A DNA stretch of 29,918 bases from a virus. The notes beneath the pieces were generated by a model. The model saw only the letters and a program-made list of their open reading frames with translations. It made no database searches and was not told where the DNA came from. Made by a program: the position numbers and the translations under genes. Every line of letters begins with the position of its first letter. Positions within the stretch are counted from its first letter, which is position 1. The stretch covers positions 1-29,918 of IMG/VR virus record IMGVR_UViG_3300021963_000471; one strand, given 5' to 3'. Below are positions 1-7,352 of the stretch, one piece after another.

Positions 1-1
1 C

Positions 2-271
2 GACGATCCTGCAGCAGACACCGTCTTCATGCCACTGAACATGAACCCAGTTGGCATCGCACCACTCTCCGACGCGCCAATCGAAGGCGACCCAGGAGGA
101 ACACCAGAACAAGGTCAGACCGACGCGCAGCTGCTCGTCAACGCGCTGACCGCATCAATCTCTTCTCTCCCAGCACCAGTCGTTCACGTCAACGTGCCAG
201 CCGAGAAGCCTAAGAACAAGTCTGTCGAGCGCGATGCGAACGGCAACATCACACGGATCGTGGAGGAATAA
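2..271 (+). CDS. Phage portal protein, C-terminal end (5' truncated by window)
   Basis: The reading frame is open from base 2 and ends at TAA 269-271; the start lies outside the window. About 89 residues remain. The visible DTVFMPLNMNPVG segment followed by a Pro/Gly-rich linker, and a charged tail ending DANGNITRIVEE, look like the C-terminal end of HK97/SPP1-type portals. Portals form the dodecameric ring through which DNA enters the capsid. The position just before the protease and capsid genes supports this. The family call rests on a short tail segment plus gene order, so it is good but not certain. A downstream ATG at 29 exists but is internal. Confidence 0.72.
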   Translation, partial: DDPAADTVFMPLNMNPVGIAPLSDAPIEGDPGGTPEQGQTDAQLLVNALTASISSLPAPVVHVNVPAEKPKNKSVERDANGNITRIVEE

Positions 272-274
272 CGA

Positions 275-637
275 ATGGCAGGTCTAGTCAACGCAGGCAA
301 GCACGCGATGCTCGATGGCTTCGCTTCATCAGCAGGGTTCGTCTCACTTCACACCGCTGACCCATCAACTGGTGGAACCAACGAAGTCACTGGTGGCTCA
401 CCTTCTTACGCACGCAAGGCCATAACATGGGCTGCTTCTGCATCAGGCTCTAAGTCTTCAGCTACGAACATCGTCTTCGACGTTCCTGGTTCAACGACGA
501 TCACTCACCTTGGCTACTGGAGTCTCGCTACTGGCGGCACCTACCTCGGTTCACGTGCTCTCGATGCTTCTCAGACGTTCGCCACACAAGGCACCTACAC
601 CATCGCCTCTGGCAACCTCACAGAGACCATCTCCTAG
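275..637 (+). CDS. Putative phage tail fibre-like / minor structural protein
   Basis: A 120-residue protein starting 3 nt after the portal stop. It carries the pattern LHTADPSTGGTNEVTGG...YARKAITW followed by alternating Ser/Thr-rich beta-strand sequence. I recognise this pattern from small actinophage proteins usually annotated as tail fibre or minor tail protein (Gp80-like family). No signal peptide or membrane segment is seen. Its place between portal and prohead protease is unusual for a tail component and leaves open a role on the head surface or at the head-tail junction. The fold is probably a small beta-sandwich (inference). Confidence 0.55.
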   Translation: MAGLVNAGKHAMLDGFASSAGFVSLHTADPSTGGTNEVTGGSPSYARKAITWAASASGSKSSATNIVFDVPGSTTITHLGYWSLATGGTYLGSRALDASQTFATQGTYTIASGNLTETIS

Positions 638-646
638 TAGGTCATC

Positions 647-1570
647 GTGGCGCTCAATCAGCGTCTGACATACACAGAGCTCGCAGCACTCTTCGCTTCG
701 TACTCTGCCGCATCAGCACGACCTAACTACACCAACCTTGCAGGTCTACGCGCCTACTCAGACATCTCGAGCAAGTACGCGACCTACTCCCTCGCTGCAT
801 CTCAGAACACTTCCTACGCTGCGCTCGCAACCTTCGCCGATCCGAAGTCAGGCACCGTCTCTGGCAGTTCTTCGACCTCCTTTGCTCTTGCTGGTAAAGC
901 CGGCAAGCAAGGAAGCAGCAGCGCAAGCTCGTCAACGAGTGGAAGCGTCACAGGTGCTGAAGGCAATCTTGGTCTCATCAACGCGACGACCTTCTCTGTC
1001 GGCACCATCAGCGGTTCACCAGCCCTTCGCGGCATCTCATCCGGCATCACTTCAACCTCTTCGGTCGTCATCGGTATCGAAGGCGACCTCGGCAACATCG
1101 TCGGTGCGAACGTCACATCGGCTTCGGTCATCGGTCGCGCTACACGTTTCGGATCAGTCACTGCTTGGTCGATCAGCACAGGCAACGTCGCAGGCGTCCT
1201 TGCTCTCAACATCCAAGAGCTCTCAGGCTCCGTTCAAGGCTTCAGCGCATCTGTAGGCACCGTTCGCGGAGCTCTGGACAGACCAGACAGCGGTGGCAAG
1301 CGCAAGCACATCATGGAGCCAGCCAAGTACGTCCCTCTTCGCACAGGTGGCGCATTCGGTATCAGCTTCAGCGAGCGCGAGGTCTTCGGCACGCTTGGCT
1401 ATCCAGGACAAGCAGAAGGAACCAACGAGTCAGAGGCAGTGATCTACGGCGCTCTGGCGACTATCGGACGCGTCAACGCAAGATCAAAGAACCACGCATA
1501 CATCGAAGGCAAGTCAGTTCTGCGACGCCACGTCGACGAAGAACTCCTACTTGCAGTCGTTGGCTTGTAG
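647..1570 (+). CDS. Repetitive Ser/Gly/Ala-rich structural protein of unknown function
   Basis: A 307-residue protein with a GTG start 9 nt after the previous stop. Three zones are visible. Residues about 7-65 carry several short units of the type YxxLAxxxAxY (for example TYTELAALFASY and NYTNLAGLRAY). Residues about 68-215 are low-complexity Ser/Gly/Thr sequence in short strands of the form G-x-V-x-G, suggesting a repetitive beta fold. Residues about 220-307 are more ordinary (PAKYVPLRTGGAFGI onward). The Tyr/Ala units recur in the tail protein at 11616-12995. I do not recognise a named family. By position it is a virion protein, perhaps a capsid decoration or a fibre shaft. Confidence 0.6.
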   Translation: MALNQRLTYTELAALFASYSAASARPNYTNLAGLRAYSDISSKYATYSLAASQNTSYAALATFADPKSGTVSGSSSTSFALAGKAGKQGSSSASSSTSGSVTGAEGNLGLINATTFSVGTISGSPALRGISSGITSTSSVVIGIEGDLGNIVGANVTSASVIGRATRFGSVTAWSISTGNVAGVLALNIQELSGSVQGFSASVGTVRGALDRPDSGGKRKHIMEPAKYVPLRTGGAFGISFSEREVFGTLGYPGQAEGTNESEAVIYGALATIGRVNARSKNHAYIEGKSVLRRHVDEELLLAVVGL

Positions 1571-1571
1571 T

Positions 1572-1595
1572 GCGTGACAGAGAGGACACCCTAAC
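1572..1595 (+). repeat. 24-bp intergenic repeat, copy 1
   Basis: A 24-bp sequence beginning GCGTGACAGAGAGGACACCC and ending three bases before the ATG of the protease gene. A perfect second copy lies at 5585-5608, also three bases before an ATG. The AGAGGA within it is a plausible Shine-Dalgarno sequence, though set rather far from the start. Confidence 0.85.
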
Positions 1596-1598
1596 GAC

Positions 1599-2678
1599 AT
1601 GAACCACTTGGAAGTGAAGTCGTACAGCGCTGAGTTCAAGGCAACAAAGGACGGTGCCAAGGGCATCGTCACAGCTCTCGTCTCAGTCTTCAACAACATC
1701 GATCTCGGCGGAGACCGCATGCTGCCTGGCTCATTCACTAAGACCATCCAGGACTGGCAAGCCAAGGGCGACCCACTTCCTGTCATCTGGTCTCACGAAT
1801 GGGACAACCCAAGCGCGCACATCGGCTTCGTCAACCCTGCCGACATGAAGGAGACCGACCAAGGTCTCGAGGTCAAGATGCAGTTCGATCTCGACCGTCC
1901 ATTCGCAGAGCAGGTATTCCACCTTCAGAAGACTCGTCGCGTGACGCAGTTCTCATTCGGCTACTACGTGACTGACTCAGAGGTTGTGAAGGAAGGCCCA
2001 GACACCATCCGCAACATCAAGGCAGTCGACCTCTTCGAAGTTGGCCCAACACTTCTTGGCATGAACCCTGCAACTCAGCTTCTCGAAGCTGCGAGCGCTC
2101 TCAACGGAGCGAAGGCAGGACGCGTACTCAACGCATCGAACGAAGAAGCTCTCAAGGGCGCTCGCGATCTCATCGACGGCGTACTCAAGAGCGTTCCACA
2201 AGCAGATGACCGCACTTCATCAGTGACTGGCAAGTCAGCAGAGGACATCGAGAAGAAGGACGGAATGGAAGAGGGCAACGACCTCTACCCAACGACTCCA
2301 CGTCAGACTTTTATGCAAGACGCTACAGAGAACGTCGTCGAGGTCTTCGGCAAGTTCGATCAGAGCGCAGGTCCAGAAGGTGCGCACTACGCACCAGCTG
2401 ACGCCAACCCATTCAAAGCAGAAGGTCTCATGTGCCAGAACTGCGTCTTCTTCCAAGGCCCACGTGGTTGCGAAGTTGTCGCTGGTGACATCGATCCAGA
2501 AGCAGTCTGCAAGCTCTGGGTCATCCCAGGCAACTTGCTCCCAGGTGCAGCCGCAGCAGATATGCCGGCAGATGGCACCAAATCAGAATCCGCTGACACC
2601 ACGCGTGACAGCGGTAGCACCATCAACCAAGAGCACGTGATCGCGTTGCTCTCCAAACCCCGACACACGGAGGACTAA
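1599..2678 (+). CDS. HK97-family prohead protease with C-terminal cysteine module
   Basis: A 359-residue protein whose first ~150 residues match the HK97 prohead protease family (peptidase U35), which cleaves scaffold and capsid N-termini during head maturation. Seen directly: VFNNIDLGGDRMLPGSF near residue 30, His66 in WSHEWDNP, and Ser119 in QFSFGY, the expected catalytic His and Ser. The family core is usually about 160-220 residues, so this protein has a long extension. The extension includes Cys279, Cys282, Cys291 and Cys304 in the arrangement C-x2-C-x8-C-x12-C followed by KLW, resembling HiPIP-like iron-sulfur modules seen in some phage head proteins. Its stop directly abuts the capsid gene ATG, so the two are probably translationally coupled. 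The extension may serve as scaffold (inference). Confidence 0.88.
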   Translation: MNHLEVKSYSAEFKATKDGAKGIVTALVSVFNNIDLGGDRMLPGSFTKTIQDWQAKGDPLPVIWSHEWDNPSAHIGFVNPADMKETDQGLEVKMQFDLDRPFAEQVFHLQKTRRVTQFSFGYYVTDSEVVKEGPDTIRNIKAVDLFEVGPTLLGMNPATQLLEAASALNGAKAGRVLNASNEEALKGARDLIDGVLKSVPQADDRTSSVTGKSAEDIEKKDGMEEGNDLYPTTPRQTFMQDATENVVEVFGKFDQSAGPEGAHYAPADANPFKAEGLMCQNCVFFQGPRGCEVVAGDIDPEAVCKLWVIPGNLLPGAAAADMPADGTKSESADTTRDSGSTINQEHVIALLSKPRHTED

Positions 2679-3935
2679 ATGGCCGACCTAAAGCCGCAAG
2701 TCCGCGAGCTGGCATCCGCTATCGACGCTAAAAAGGCTGAGGCGGCAAAGGCATTCGCGGAGTTCGACTCACTTCGAAAGAGTGCAGTCACAGAAGGTGT
2801 TGACTTCTCAAAGGATGCTTCTGCATTCGAGAAGCTCGACGAAGCAGGAAAGAGCTACGACGCGATCCGCGACGAAGTTTCTTCTATGGAATCTAAGCGC
2901 GCTCGCTTGCTCGAGCTCGCTGGAGAAAAGGCTGTCGAAATGGCAGCAAAGCGTGGAGACGATGCTGTCGCTGCAACCTACGGAGAGGCATTCGTAAAGT
3001 CTGCTGCATTCCAGGCTGCAAAGGAGCGCATCGCTTCATCTGACAACATCCCAATGGGAACTACTGAAGGCGTAAAGGTCGCTGATCGTGCTGAGTTCAA
3101 GACTCTCTTGACTTCAGCTGGTGCAGTCTCACCTCTTGCTGACCGTCAGGGACTCATCGTTCCAGCTCCACTCAAGGGTCTCGACTTCCTCTCAATGATC
3201 GCTACAGGTAACACTGACAGCGACGTCGTTGAGTACCTCGAAGAGACTACTTACACCAACGCAGCTGCTGAAGTTGCTGAAGGTACAGGAGCTGCTGAAT
3301 CAGCACTCGCATTCACAAAGCGCACTGCTAACGTGAAGGAGATCGCACACTTCCTTCCTGTTACTCGTCGCGCTCTCAACGACCAGGCATTCATCGAGGG
3401 TTGGATCAACAACCGCCTCATCGATGGCGTCCGTCGTCGCTTGCAGGATCAGGTTCTCAACGGTGACGGAACAGGTGAAAACCTCTCTGGCATCTACGGC
3501 AACTCTGGCATCGGATCAGTTGACCGCTCAGTGACAGGCACTTCAATGCTTGACTCACTTCACAAGGCGATCACTACAATCCGTACAAACGCATTCCAGG
3601 AGCCTGACTTCATCGGAATCAACCCAGCTGACTGGGAGACAATCCGTACGTCTAAGGCTTCTACAGCTGGTTCATACCTCTTCGGAGACCCAGCTTCAAA
3701 CGGTCCAGCAACTGTCTGGGGCGTTCCAGTGGTCATCCACGCTGCATTCACTTCAGGCTCACCACTCGTTGGTGTCGCTCGCGAAGCGAACCTCTTCATC
3801 CGCGAGGGTGTATCAGTTGCAGCGTCAGACTCACACAGCGACTACTTCACAAAGCGTCAGGTGGCTCTTCTTGCATCTGCTCGCGTTGCATTCGCTGTTA
3901 CTCAGCCAAAGGCATTCTGCCTCTCAGTTGCGTAA
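2679..3935 (+). CDS. Major capsid protein, HK97 fold
   Basis: A 418-residue protein. Residues about 1-95 are charged and helical (a coiled coil rich in Lys, Glu and Ala), like the delta/scaffold domain removed by the prohead protease. From about residue 130 the sequence follows HK97-type capsid proteins: LTSAGAVSPLADRQGL, then VTRRALNDQAFIEGWINNRL (E-loop to spine region) and a C-terminal REANLFIREGVSVAASDSH segment. The length suits the HK97 precursor class. The ATG follows the protease stop with no gap, and GGAGG just upstream of it is the ribosome site. Codon choice is more uniform than in neighbouring genes, as expected for the most abundant protein. A strong hairpin terminator follows at 3957-3986. 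Confidence 0.95.
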   Translation: MADLKPQVRELASAIDAKKAEAAKAFAEFDSLRKSAVTEGVDFSKDASAFEKLDEAGKSYDAIRDEVSSMESKRARLLELAGEKAVEMAAKRGDDAVAATYGEAFVKSAAFQAAKERIASSDNIPMGTTEGVKVADRAEFKTLLTSAGAVSPLADRQGLIVPAPLKGLDFLSMIATGNTDSDVVEYLEETTYTNAAAEVAEGTGAAESALAFTKRTANVKEIAHFLPVTRRALNDQAFIEGWINNRLIDGVRRRLQDQVLNGDGTGENLSGIYGNSGIGSVDRSVTGTSMLDSLHKAITTIRTNAFQEPDFIGINPADWETIRTSKASTAGSYLFGDPASNGPATVWGVPVVIHAAFTSGSPLVGVAREANLFIREGVSVAASDSHSDYFTKRQVALLASARVAFAVTQPKAFCLSVA

Positions 3936-3956
3936 TCACTCGATCTTCGGATCAAA

Positions 3957-3986
3957 GGAAGGGCGAGGCTTCGGCCTCGCCCTTCT
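3957..3986 (+). terminator. Hairpin terminator after the capsid gene
   Basis: An inverted repeat pairs GGGCGAGGC (3961-3969) with GCCTCGCCC (3974-3982) around a TTCG tetraloop, and the stem extends about three further base pairs outward. The uridine tract after it is weak (TTCTGCATT), so it may attenuate or stabilise the capsid mRNA 3' end as much as terminate. Confidence 0.8.
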
Positions 3987-4052
3987 GCATTCCATCGTGA
4001 CCTACGAGGCACTCTAGGCATATCAAACCCCCCCGACAGAAGGAGTCATGTC

Positions 4053-4283
4053 ATGACCGAAAAGATGTACACCTGCACTGAGCACGTCTACGACCGTCGC
4101 GATCCGAACCGTCCAGCAGTCTTCATCGCTGCTAAGGGCGAAGAGATTCCGTACTCATCAGCCGTCAAGCTCGGACTCGTTAAGGAAGCACCAGCAGTCA
4201 AGAAGGTTGCTGAATCCATGGTTGAAGACAAGGCCATCAAGCCTGCTGAGACCAAGGTAGCTCCGCGCAAGAGCAAGGCGTAA
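4053..4283 (+). CDS. Small Lys/Ala-rich protein in the head-tail region
   Basis: A 76-residue protein with a clear AGGAG site at 4041-4045 upstream of ATG 4053; an earlier ATG at 4048 meets a stop after two codons. The N-terminal half (YTCTEHVYDRRDPNRPAVF, then KGEEIPYSSAVKLGLV) looks compact. The C-terminal third is a Lys/Ala/Pro-rich tail. Small proteins of this kind commonly sit just after the capsid gene in actinophages, and the 77-residue protein at 5612 has a similar plan. I do not recognise a family; a head-associated role is inferred from position only. Confidence 0.7.
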   Translation: MTEKMYTCTEHVYDRRDPNRPAVFIAAKGEEIPYSSAVKLGLVKEAPAVKKVAESMVEDKAIKPAETKVAPRKSKA

Positions 4284-4286
4284 GCC

Positions 4287-5153
4287 ATGGAGAGACTGCT
4301 AGCTGGTCAACCAGGCACCGTCACTCTCAAGGTCTATAACGAGGACGGCGTCCTCACTGACGCCACAGGCTCTGTCAGTGTTCTCGTAGAGGACTCTGCC
4401 GGCACCGACGTCAGCACTGGCACAGCGACCAAGACTCCGACGACTACAGGCACCTACACCTACACAGTCCCAAAGACTGTGACAGAGAACCTCGACGCGT
4501 ACTCAGTCTCATGGACATATACCGTCGCTGGCGTCTCACGTACTGCGAAGACCTACTTCGAGGCTGTGGGAGGGCATCTCTTCGAGATCGCCGACTTCCG
4601 CGCTCGCGATACAGCTCTTGCAGACGCCACCATCTACCCTTCAGACAAGGTTCGCGCTGCTCGCGTAGCAGCTGAACAGCGCTTCGAGAAGCACGCCAAG
4701 GTTGCGTTCGTTCCTCGAGCTCGCACCGTCGTACTCAATGGCGATAACACCACACGCATCGTCGTGCCAGACGCAGAACTCCGCGTCGTCTACTCAGCTT
4801 CCATCGATGGAGTCGATCTCACAGAAGAAGAGATGGACTACCTCGAGGTCGACCCTTCAGGCATCATCCGTCGCAACGACGAGAAGCACTGGACTGCTGG
4901 CTTCAAGAACGTCGTGATTACCTACGAGCATGGCTACGACTCTCCACCAGAGCCAGTCAAGAACGCAGTCATGATGCTCGCCTTCGAAGAGCTCGTCCCT
5001 TCATCACTCAACCCACGTGCGACTTCACAGTCGACCGACCTTGGTGAGTTCCGTATCTCTGTCGCCAACGTCGATGCAGGGCGCTTCACAGGCATCCCAG
5101 ACGTCGACGCTGTGATCCAGACATTCGGTCGCAACCGTCCATCGGTGGGCTGA
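4287..5153 (+). CDS. Head-tail connector (adaptor) with N-terminal Ig-like domain
   Basis: A 288-residue protein starting 3 nt after the previous gene. Residues about 1-95 form an Ig/FN3-like beta domain (AGQPGTVTLKVYNEDG, then TGTYTYTVPKTVTENL and a closing TYFEAVGG). From about residue 100, LFEIADFRARD...YPSDKVRAARVAAEQRFEK resembles the helical head-tail adaptor family (HK97 gp6-like) that docks under the portal. A C-terminal GRFTGIPDVDAVIQTFGR segment is also typical. Such connectors are often 100-200 residues, so the N-terminal beta domain is an added module. The stop overlaps the next start (TGATG). Confidence 0.75.
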   Translation: MERLLAGQPGTVTLKVYNEDGVLTDATGSVSVLVEDSAGTDVSTGTATKTPTTTGTYTYTVPKTVTENLDAYSVSWTYTVAGVSRTAKTYFEAVGGHLFEIADFRARDTALADATIYPSDKVRAARVAAEQRFEKHAKVAFVPRARTVVLNGDNTTRIVVPDAELRVVYSASIDGVDLTEEEMDYLEVDPSGIIRRNDEKHWTAGFKNVVITYEHGYDSPPEPVKNAVMMLAFEELVPSSLNPRATSQSTDLGEFRISVANVDAGRFTGIPDVDAVIQTFGRNRPSVG

Positions 5154-5590
5154 TGAATAGCAAGCTCTACGACGCACAGGATGCTCTCAAGGCAATCCTC
5201 GATGACGCTGAAGGACTTGCCGGCATCACTAAGAGTCTTGGAACTCCACTCAAGCTCAGCGACCTCAAGGATGTCGTCTGGGTCTCTGGCGAGGTCGAAG
5301 ACTGGAACCAGGACTACCGCGTTACTTCACTTCTTGCAAAGGACGAGACCTTCGTCTTGCGCGTTCACTGCCTCACCAGCATCACAGGCGACTACAGAGC
5401 TGCGCGCAATCGCGTGAAGAGCTTCGCGGAAGCGGTCGAAGCTGTCGTGAGCGAGAACTACACACTCAACGGCACCGTGGAACTCGCACAGATTCGCTCA
5501 GGAGCCATGGAAGAGGCTCGTCTTGATGAGCGTCGCCACCAAGCATTGATCACCTTGTACATATCTTGCCGCGCCTGGCTTACGGCGTGA
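5153..5590 (+). CDS. Putative tail terminator / tail completion protein
   Basis: A 145-residue alpha/beta protein starting in a TGATG overlap with the connector gene. It has the size and layout of tail terminator proteins (lambda gpU-like or SPP1 gp17-like), which cap the tail tube at the neck. N-terminal helix (YDAQDALKAILDDAEGL), a strand pair VVWVSGEVEDWNQDY and DETFVLRVHC, and an RLDERRHQALITLYISCRA strand near the end. Order connector, terminator, major tail protein fits. Its stop codon lies inside the second copy of the 24-bp repeat. Confidence 0.6.
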   Translation: MNSKLYDAQDALKAILDDAEGLAGITKSLGTPLKLSDLKDVVWVSGEVEDWNQDYRVTSLLAKDETFVLRVHCLTSITGDYRAARNRVKSFAEAVEAVVSENYTLNGTVELAQIRSGAMEEARLDERRHQALITLYISCRAWLTA

Positions 5591-5608
5591 CAGAGAGGAC
5601 ACCCTAAC
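5585..5608 (+). repeat. 24-bp intergenic repeat, copy 2
   Basis: Identical over 24 bp to 1572-1595 and at the same three-base distance from the following ATG. Here the TGA inside the repeat is the stop codon of the preceding gene, whereas at copy 1 the preceding gene has already ended. Confidence 0.85.
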
Positions 5609-5611
5609 TCC

Positions 5612-5845
5612 ATGAGCAACTACCGCTTACCTTCTGACGTCCACACCGAGACCAACTTCGCTGGTGTCGGCATCATCGAGCATGACTTCAAGGCTGGAGT
5701 CGTAACTCCGAAGGACGATGCAGAGCAGATCGCACTCGACCGCTTGGTCGAATTAGGAATTGCCACCGTCGAAGACGCTGGCAGCAAGAAGCAATCCACC
5801 AAAGTCGTCGAGCCATCGATGACTGACCTACCTTCGGAGGAATGA
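5612..5845 (+). CDS. Small hypothetical protein before the major tail gene
   Basis: A 77-residue protein. The N-terminal part (SNYRLPSDVHTETNFAGVG, then HDFKAGVVTPKDDAEQIAL) is followed by a short helix LDRLVELGIATVEDA and a Lys/Ser-rich tail. The plan of a compact head, the words GLV or GIA after a Leu-rich helix, and a charged tail resembles the 76-residue protein at 4053, so the two may be distant relatives (inference). No family recognised. It is preceded by the 24-bp repeat and followed one base later by the major tail protein gene. Confidence 0.65.
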   Translation: MSNYRLPSDVHTETNFAGVGIIEHDFKAGVVTPKDDAEQIALDRLVELGIATVEDAGSKKQSTKVVEPSMTDLPSEE

Positions 5846-5846
5846 C

Positions 5847-6821
5847 ATGGCAATTCAATCAGCACTAGCACAGGTTGGCGTTGCCAAGCAGTCCGCTAAG
5901 GGTTCTGCAGCATCCAACCCAACTTTCGGACATGGCGTCACTAACGGCACCGTCCTCACTGTAGACGTCTCTCAGGCGCTCGCAGATCAGACTTCAGGCG
6001 CTCGCGTCTCTCCAGGCGTTGACCGCACTGGCGTGATGCCAGGCATGGACTTCTCATGCCGCGCACACTCAAAGACTCTCGGCTTGTACCTCTATGGCGT
6101 GCTCGGCTCACTCGCTACCACAGGCGCTGGCCCATACACCCACACAATCACTTCAGGTGCAGACCTTCCATACTTGACCTCTTTCGGCAAGCTCGGAAGC
6201 AACATCTACGCAGTCCAGGACATGAAGCTCGACTCAGTTGGCATCAACTTCAACGGCACAGAGCCTGTCGAAGTAGCTGTCTCAGGCATGGGTACTGTCG
6301 CGAACTACGCAGCGACCTTCACTGCTGGAACTGACGACACTCTCGCTTCATACTTCGCAGCTCACACAGGAACCTTCTCAGTCGACGTCGACGGTGGAAG
6401 CGGAACTGCTGCTACAGCGAAGATTGCATCAGGTTCTATCACTATCAACAACAACCTCGAGACCATCATGATCTCAGGTTCAATCAGCCCAGACGACGTC
6501 TTCGTCGGTCGCCAGGAAGTCGAAGTCTCATTCGACATCATCCCTGATGACCTCGCGATGTGGCGCACAATCGTGACTGGTACTTCAACAGGCACAAGCG
6601 CTGCTGCGACTCCTGTCTACGGCTCATTCTCAATCGCCTTCACCAACGGTTCAGACACTGTGACTTTGGCTGGTACACGCGTTGCGTTCACCGCTGACTT
6701 CCCAGACGTCGATCCTGCTGGCGGTCCTGTGACCATCTCTCTTGCTGGTCTTGCAGTCCAGCCTGCGAACGGTGGAACTCCAGTCACAGCGACTCTCGTC
6801 AACTCACAGGCGAGCTACTAA
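5847..6821 (+). CDS. Major tail (tube) protein
   Basis: A 324-residue protein rich in Thr, Ser, Gly and beta strands, starting one base after the previous stop with GGAGG just upstream. The N-terminus (AIQSALAQVGVAKQSAKG), a central LGSNIYAVQDMKLDSVGI strand and LETIMISGSISPDDVFVGRQ agree with siphovirus tail tube proteins of the kind that stack as hexamers. Position before the chaperone frames and the tape measure supports it. A C-terminal part (FSIAFTNGSDTVTLAGTRV onward) may be an added Ig-like surface domain. A long hairpin follows immediately. Confidence 0.88.
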   Translation: MAIQSALAQVGVAKQSAKGSAASNPTFGHGVTNGTVLTVDVSQALADQTSGARVSPGVDRTGVMPGMDFSCRAHSKTLGLYLYGVLGSLATTGAGPYTHTITSGADLPYLTSFGKLGSNIYAVQDMKLDSVGINFNGTEPVEVAVSGMGTVANYAATFTAGTDDTLASYFAAHTGTFSVDVDGGSGTAATAKIASGSITINNNLETIMISGSISPDDVFVGRQEVEVSFDIIPDDLAMWRTIVTGTSTGTSAAATPVYGSFSIAFTNGSDTVTLAGTRVAFTADFPDVDPAGGPVTISLAGLAVQPANGGTPVTATLVNSQASY

Positions 6822-6826
6822 TCGAC

Positions 6827-6870
6827 TTGGTCAGAGCGGTTGCAACGGGGGAGTGCGCCGCTCTGACCAA
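6827..6870 (+). terminator. 13-bp perfect hairpin after the major tail gene
   Basis: TTGGTCAGAGCGG (6827-6839) pairs perfectly with CCGCTCTGACCAA (6858-6870) around an 18-base loop that holds GGGGG at 6847-6851. A CCCCC run at 6873-6877 just outside the stem could pair with the loop to form a pseudoknot. There is no clear uridine tract, so it may reduce read-through or protect the tail mRNA rather than terminate fully. Confidence 0.7.
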
Positions 6871-6915
6871 TACCCCCTCACTCACCCCACTCCACCATAG
6901 AAAGCAGGGCTAGAA

Positions 6916-7167
6916 ATGCAGATCAACTTCAGCGTCAGAGCAGAAGGCAAGACACAGGACGTCAGTACCACTTACGCGGATGTCATCGCGCTCGAACAGA
7001 AGTTCGACATCGATGCTTCAGAGCTCGCGAAGCGTCAGCGCGCTTCATGGCTCGCGTACATGGCATGGCACGCACTCAAGCGCACAGCGCAGACCACACT
7101 CTCATTCGAAGACTGGTCAAACACTCTTGAAGACCTCGATCCGAAGGACGAATCCCCAAACGCATAA
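6916..7167 (+). CDS. Tail assembly chaperone, upstream frame (gpG-like)
   Basis: An 83-residue acidic protein between the major tail and tape-measure genes, the place where siphoviruses encode chaperones that bind the tape measure during tail assembly. Starts at ATG 6916, with the weak upstream context AGCAGGGCTAGAA. N-terminal strands (INFSVRAEGKTQDVSTTY) and a Trp-rich helix (SWLAYMAWHALKR) are typical. Two codons before its TAA the frame crosses a C CCA AAC heptamer (7155-7161), a canonical -1 slippery site, so a fraction of ribosomes should continue into the next frame to give a fusion of 142 residues. Confidence 0.88.
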   Translation: MQINFSVRAEGKTQDVSTTYADVIALEQKFDIDASELAKRQRASWLAYMAWHALKRTAQTTLSFEDWSNTLEDLDPKDESPNA

Positions 7168-7205
7168 CGGCGATGGCTCGCCTGATTGCTCAGGTAGCTA
7201 TCGCC
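7155..7205 (+). promoter_or_regulatory. Programmed -1 ribosomal frameshift signal
   Basis: The heptamer C CCA AAC at 7155-7161 is in the right phase: CCA and AAC can re-pair as CCC and AAA. After a 7-base spacer, bases 7169-7178 pair with 7196-7205 (ten pairs, one G-U), and inside it CCTGA (7181-7185) pairs with TCAGG (7190-7194) around TTGC. The stem also covers the ATG at 7173. Frame 3 is open from 7131 onward, so the shifted product reads through to 7343. Confidence 0.88.
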
Positions 7206-7343
7206 ACCAGTATCGGTCCAAACGACTTGATCTCTGCACCCCCACAGGTGTTCGACGCCATCGTCGAGCAACTGGACAAGCAGCGCAAGGAGCAGGAGAT
7301 GGAAGAGCGTAGACAAAAGCTACGCTCACGACTGAAGAGCTAG
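7161..7343 (+). CDS. Tail assembly chaperone, downstream (T) frame, expressed by -1 frameshift
   Basis: After the slip the frame reads from 7161 to TAG 7341-7343 and adds 60 residues to the gpG-like protein (joined product 6916..7161 plus 7161..7343). The segment contains ARLIAQVAIATSIGPNDLIS, a PPQVFDAIVEQL helix and a highly charged Lys/Arg/Glu end, the usual look of the GT extension that contacts the tail tube protein. An internal ATG at 7173 could give a 56-residue free form, but it is buried in the predicted hairpin and has no good ribosome site. Confidence 0.85.
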   Translation, partial: RITAMARLIAQVAIATSIGPNDLISAPPQVFDAIVEQLDKQRKEQEMEERRQKLRSRLKS

Positions 7344-7352
7344 GAGAAACTC

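Noticed and set aside
6980-7312. Frame of 110 residues covering the chaperone region
   Set aside because: In the frame used by neither chaperone; Ser/Arg-rich shadow sequence. The real arrangement is the -1 frameshift from 6916 to 7343.
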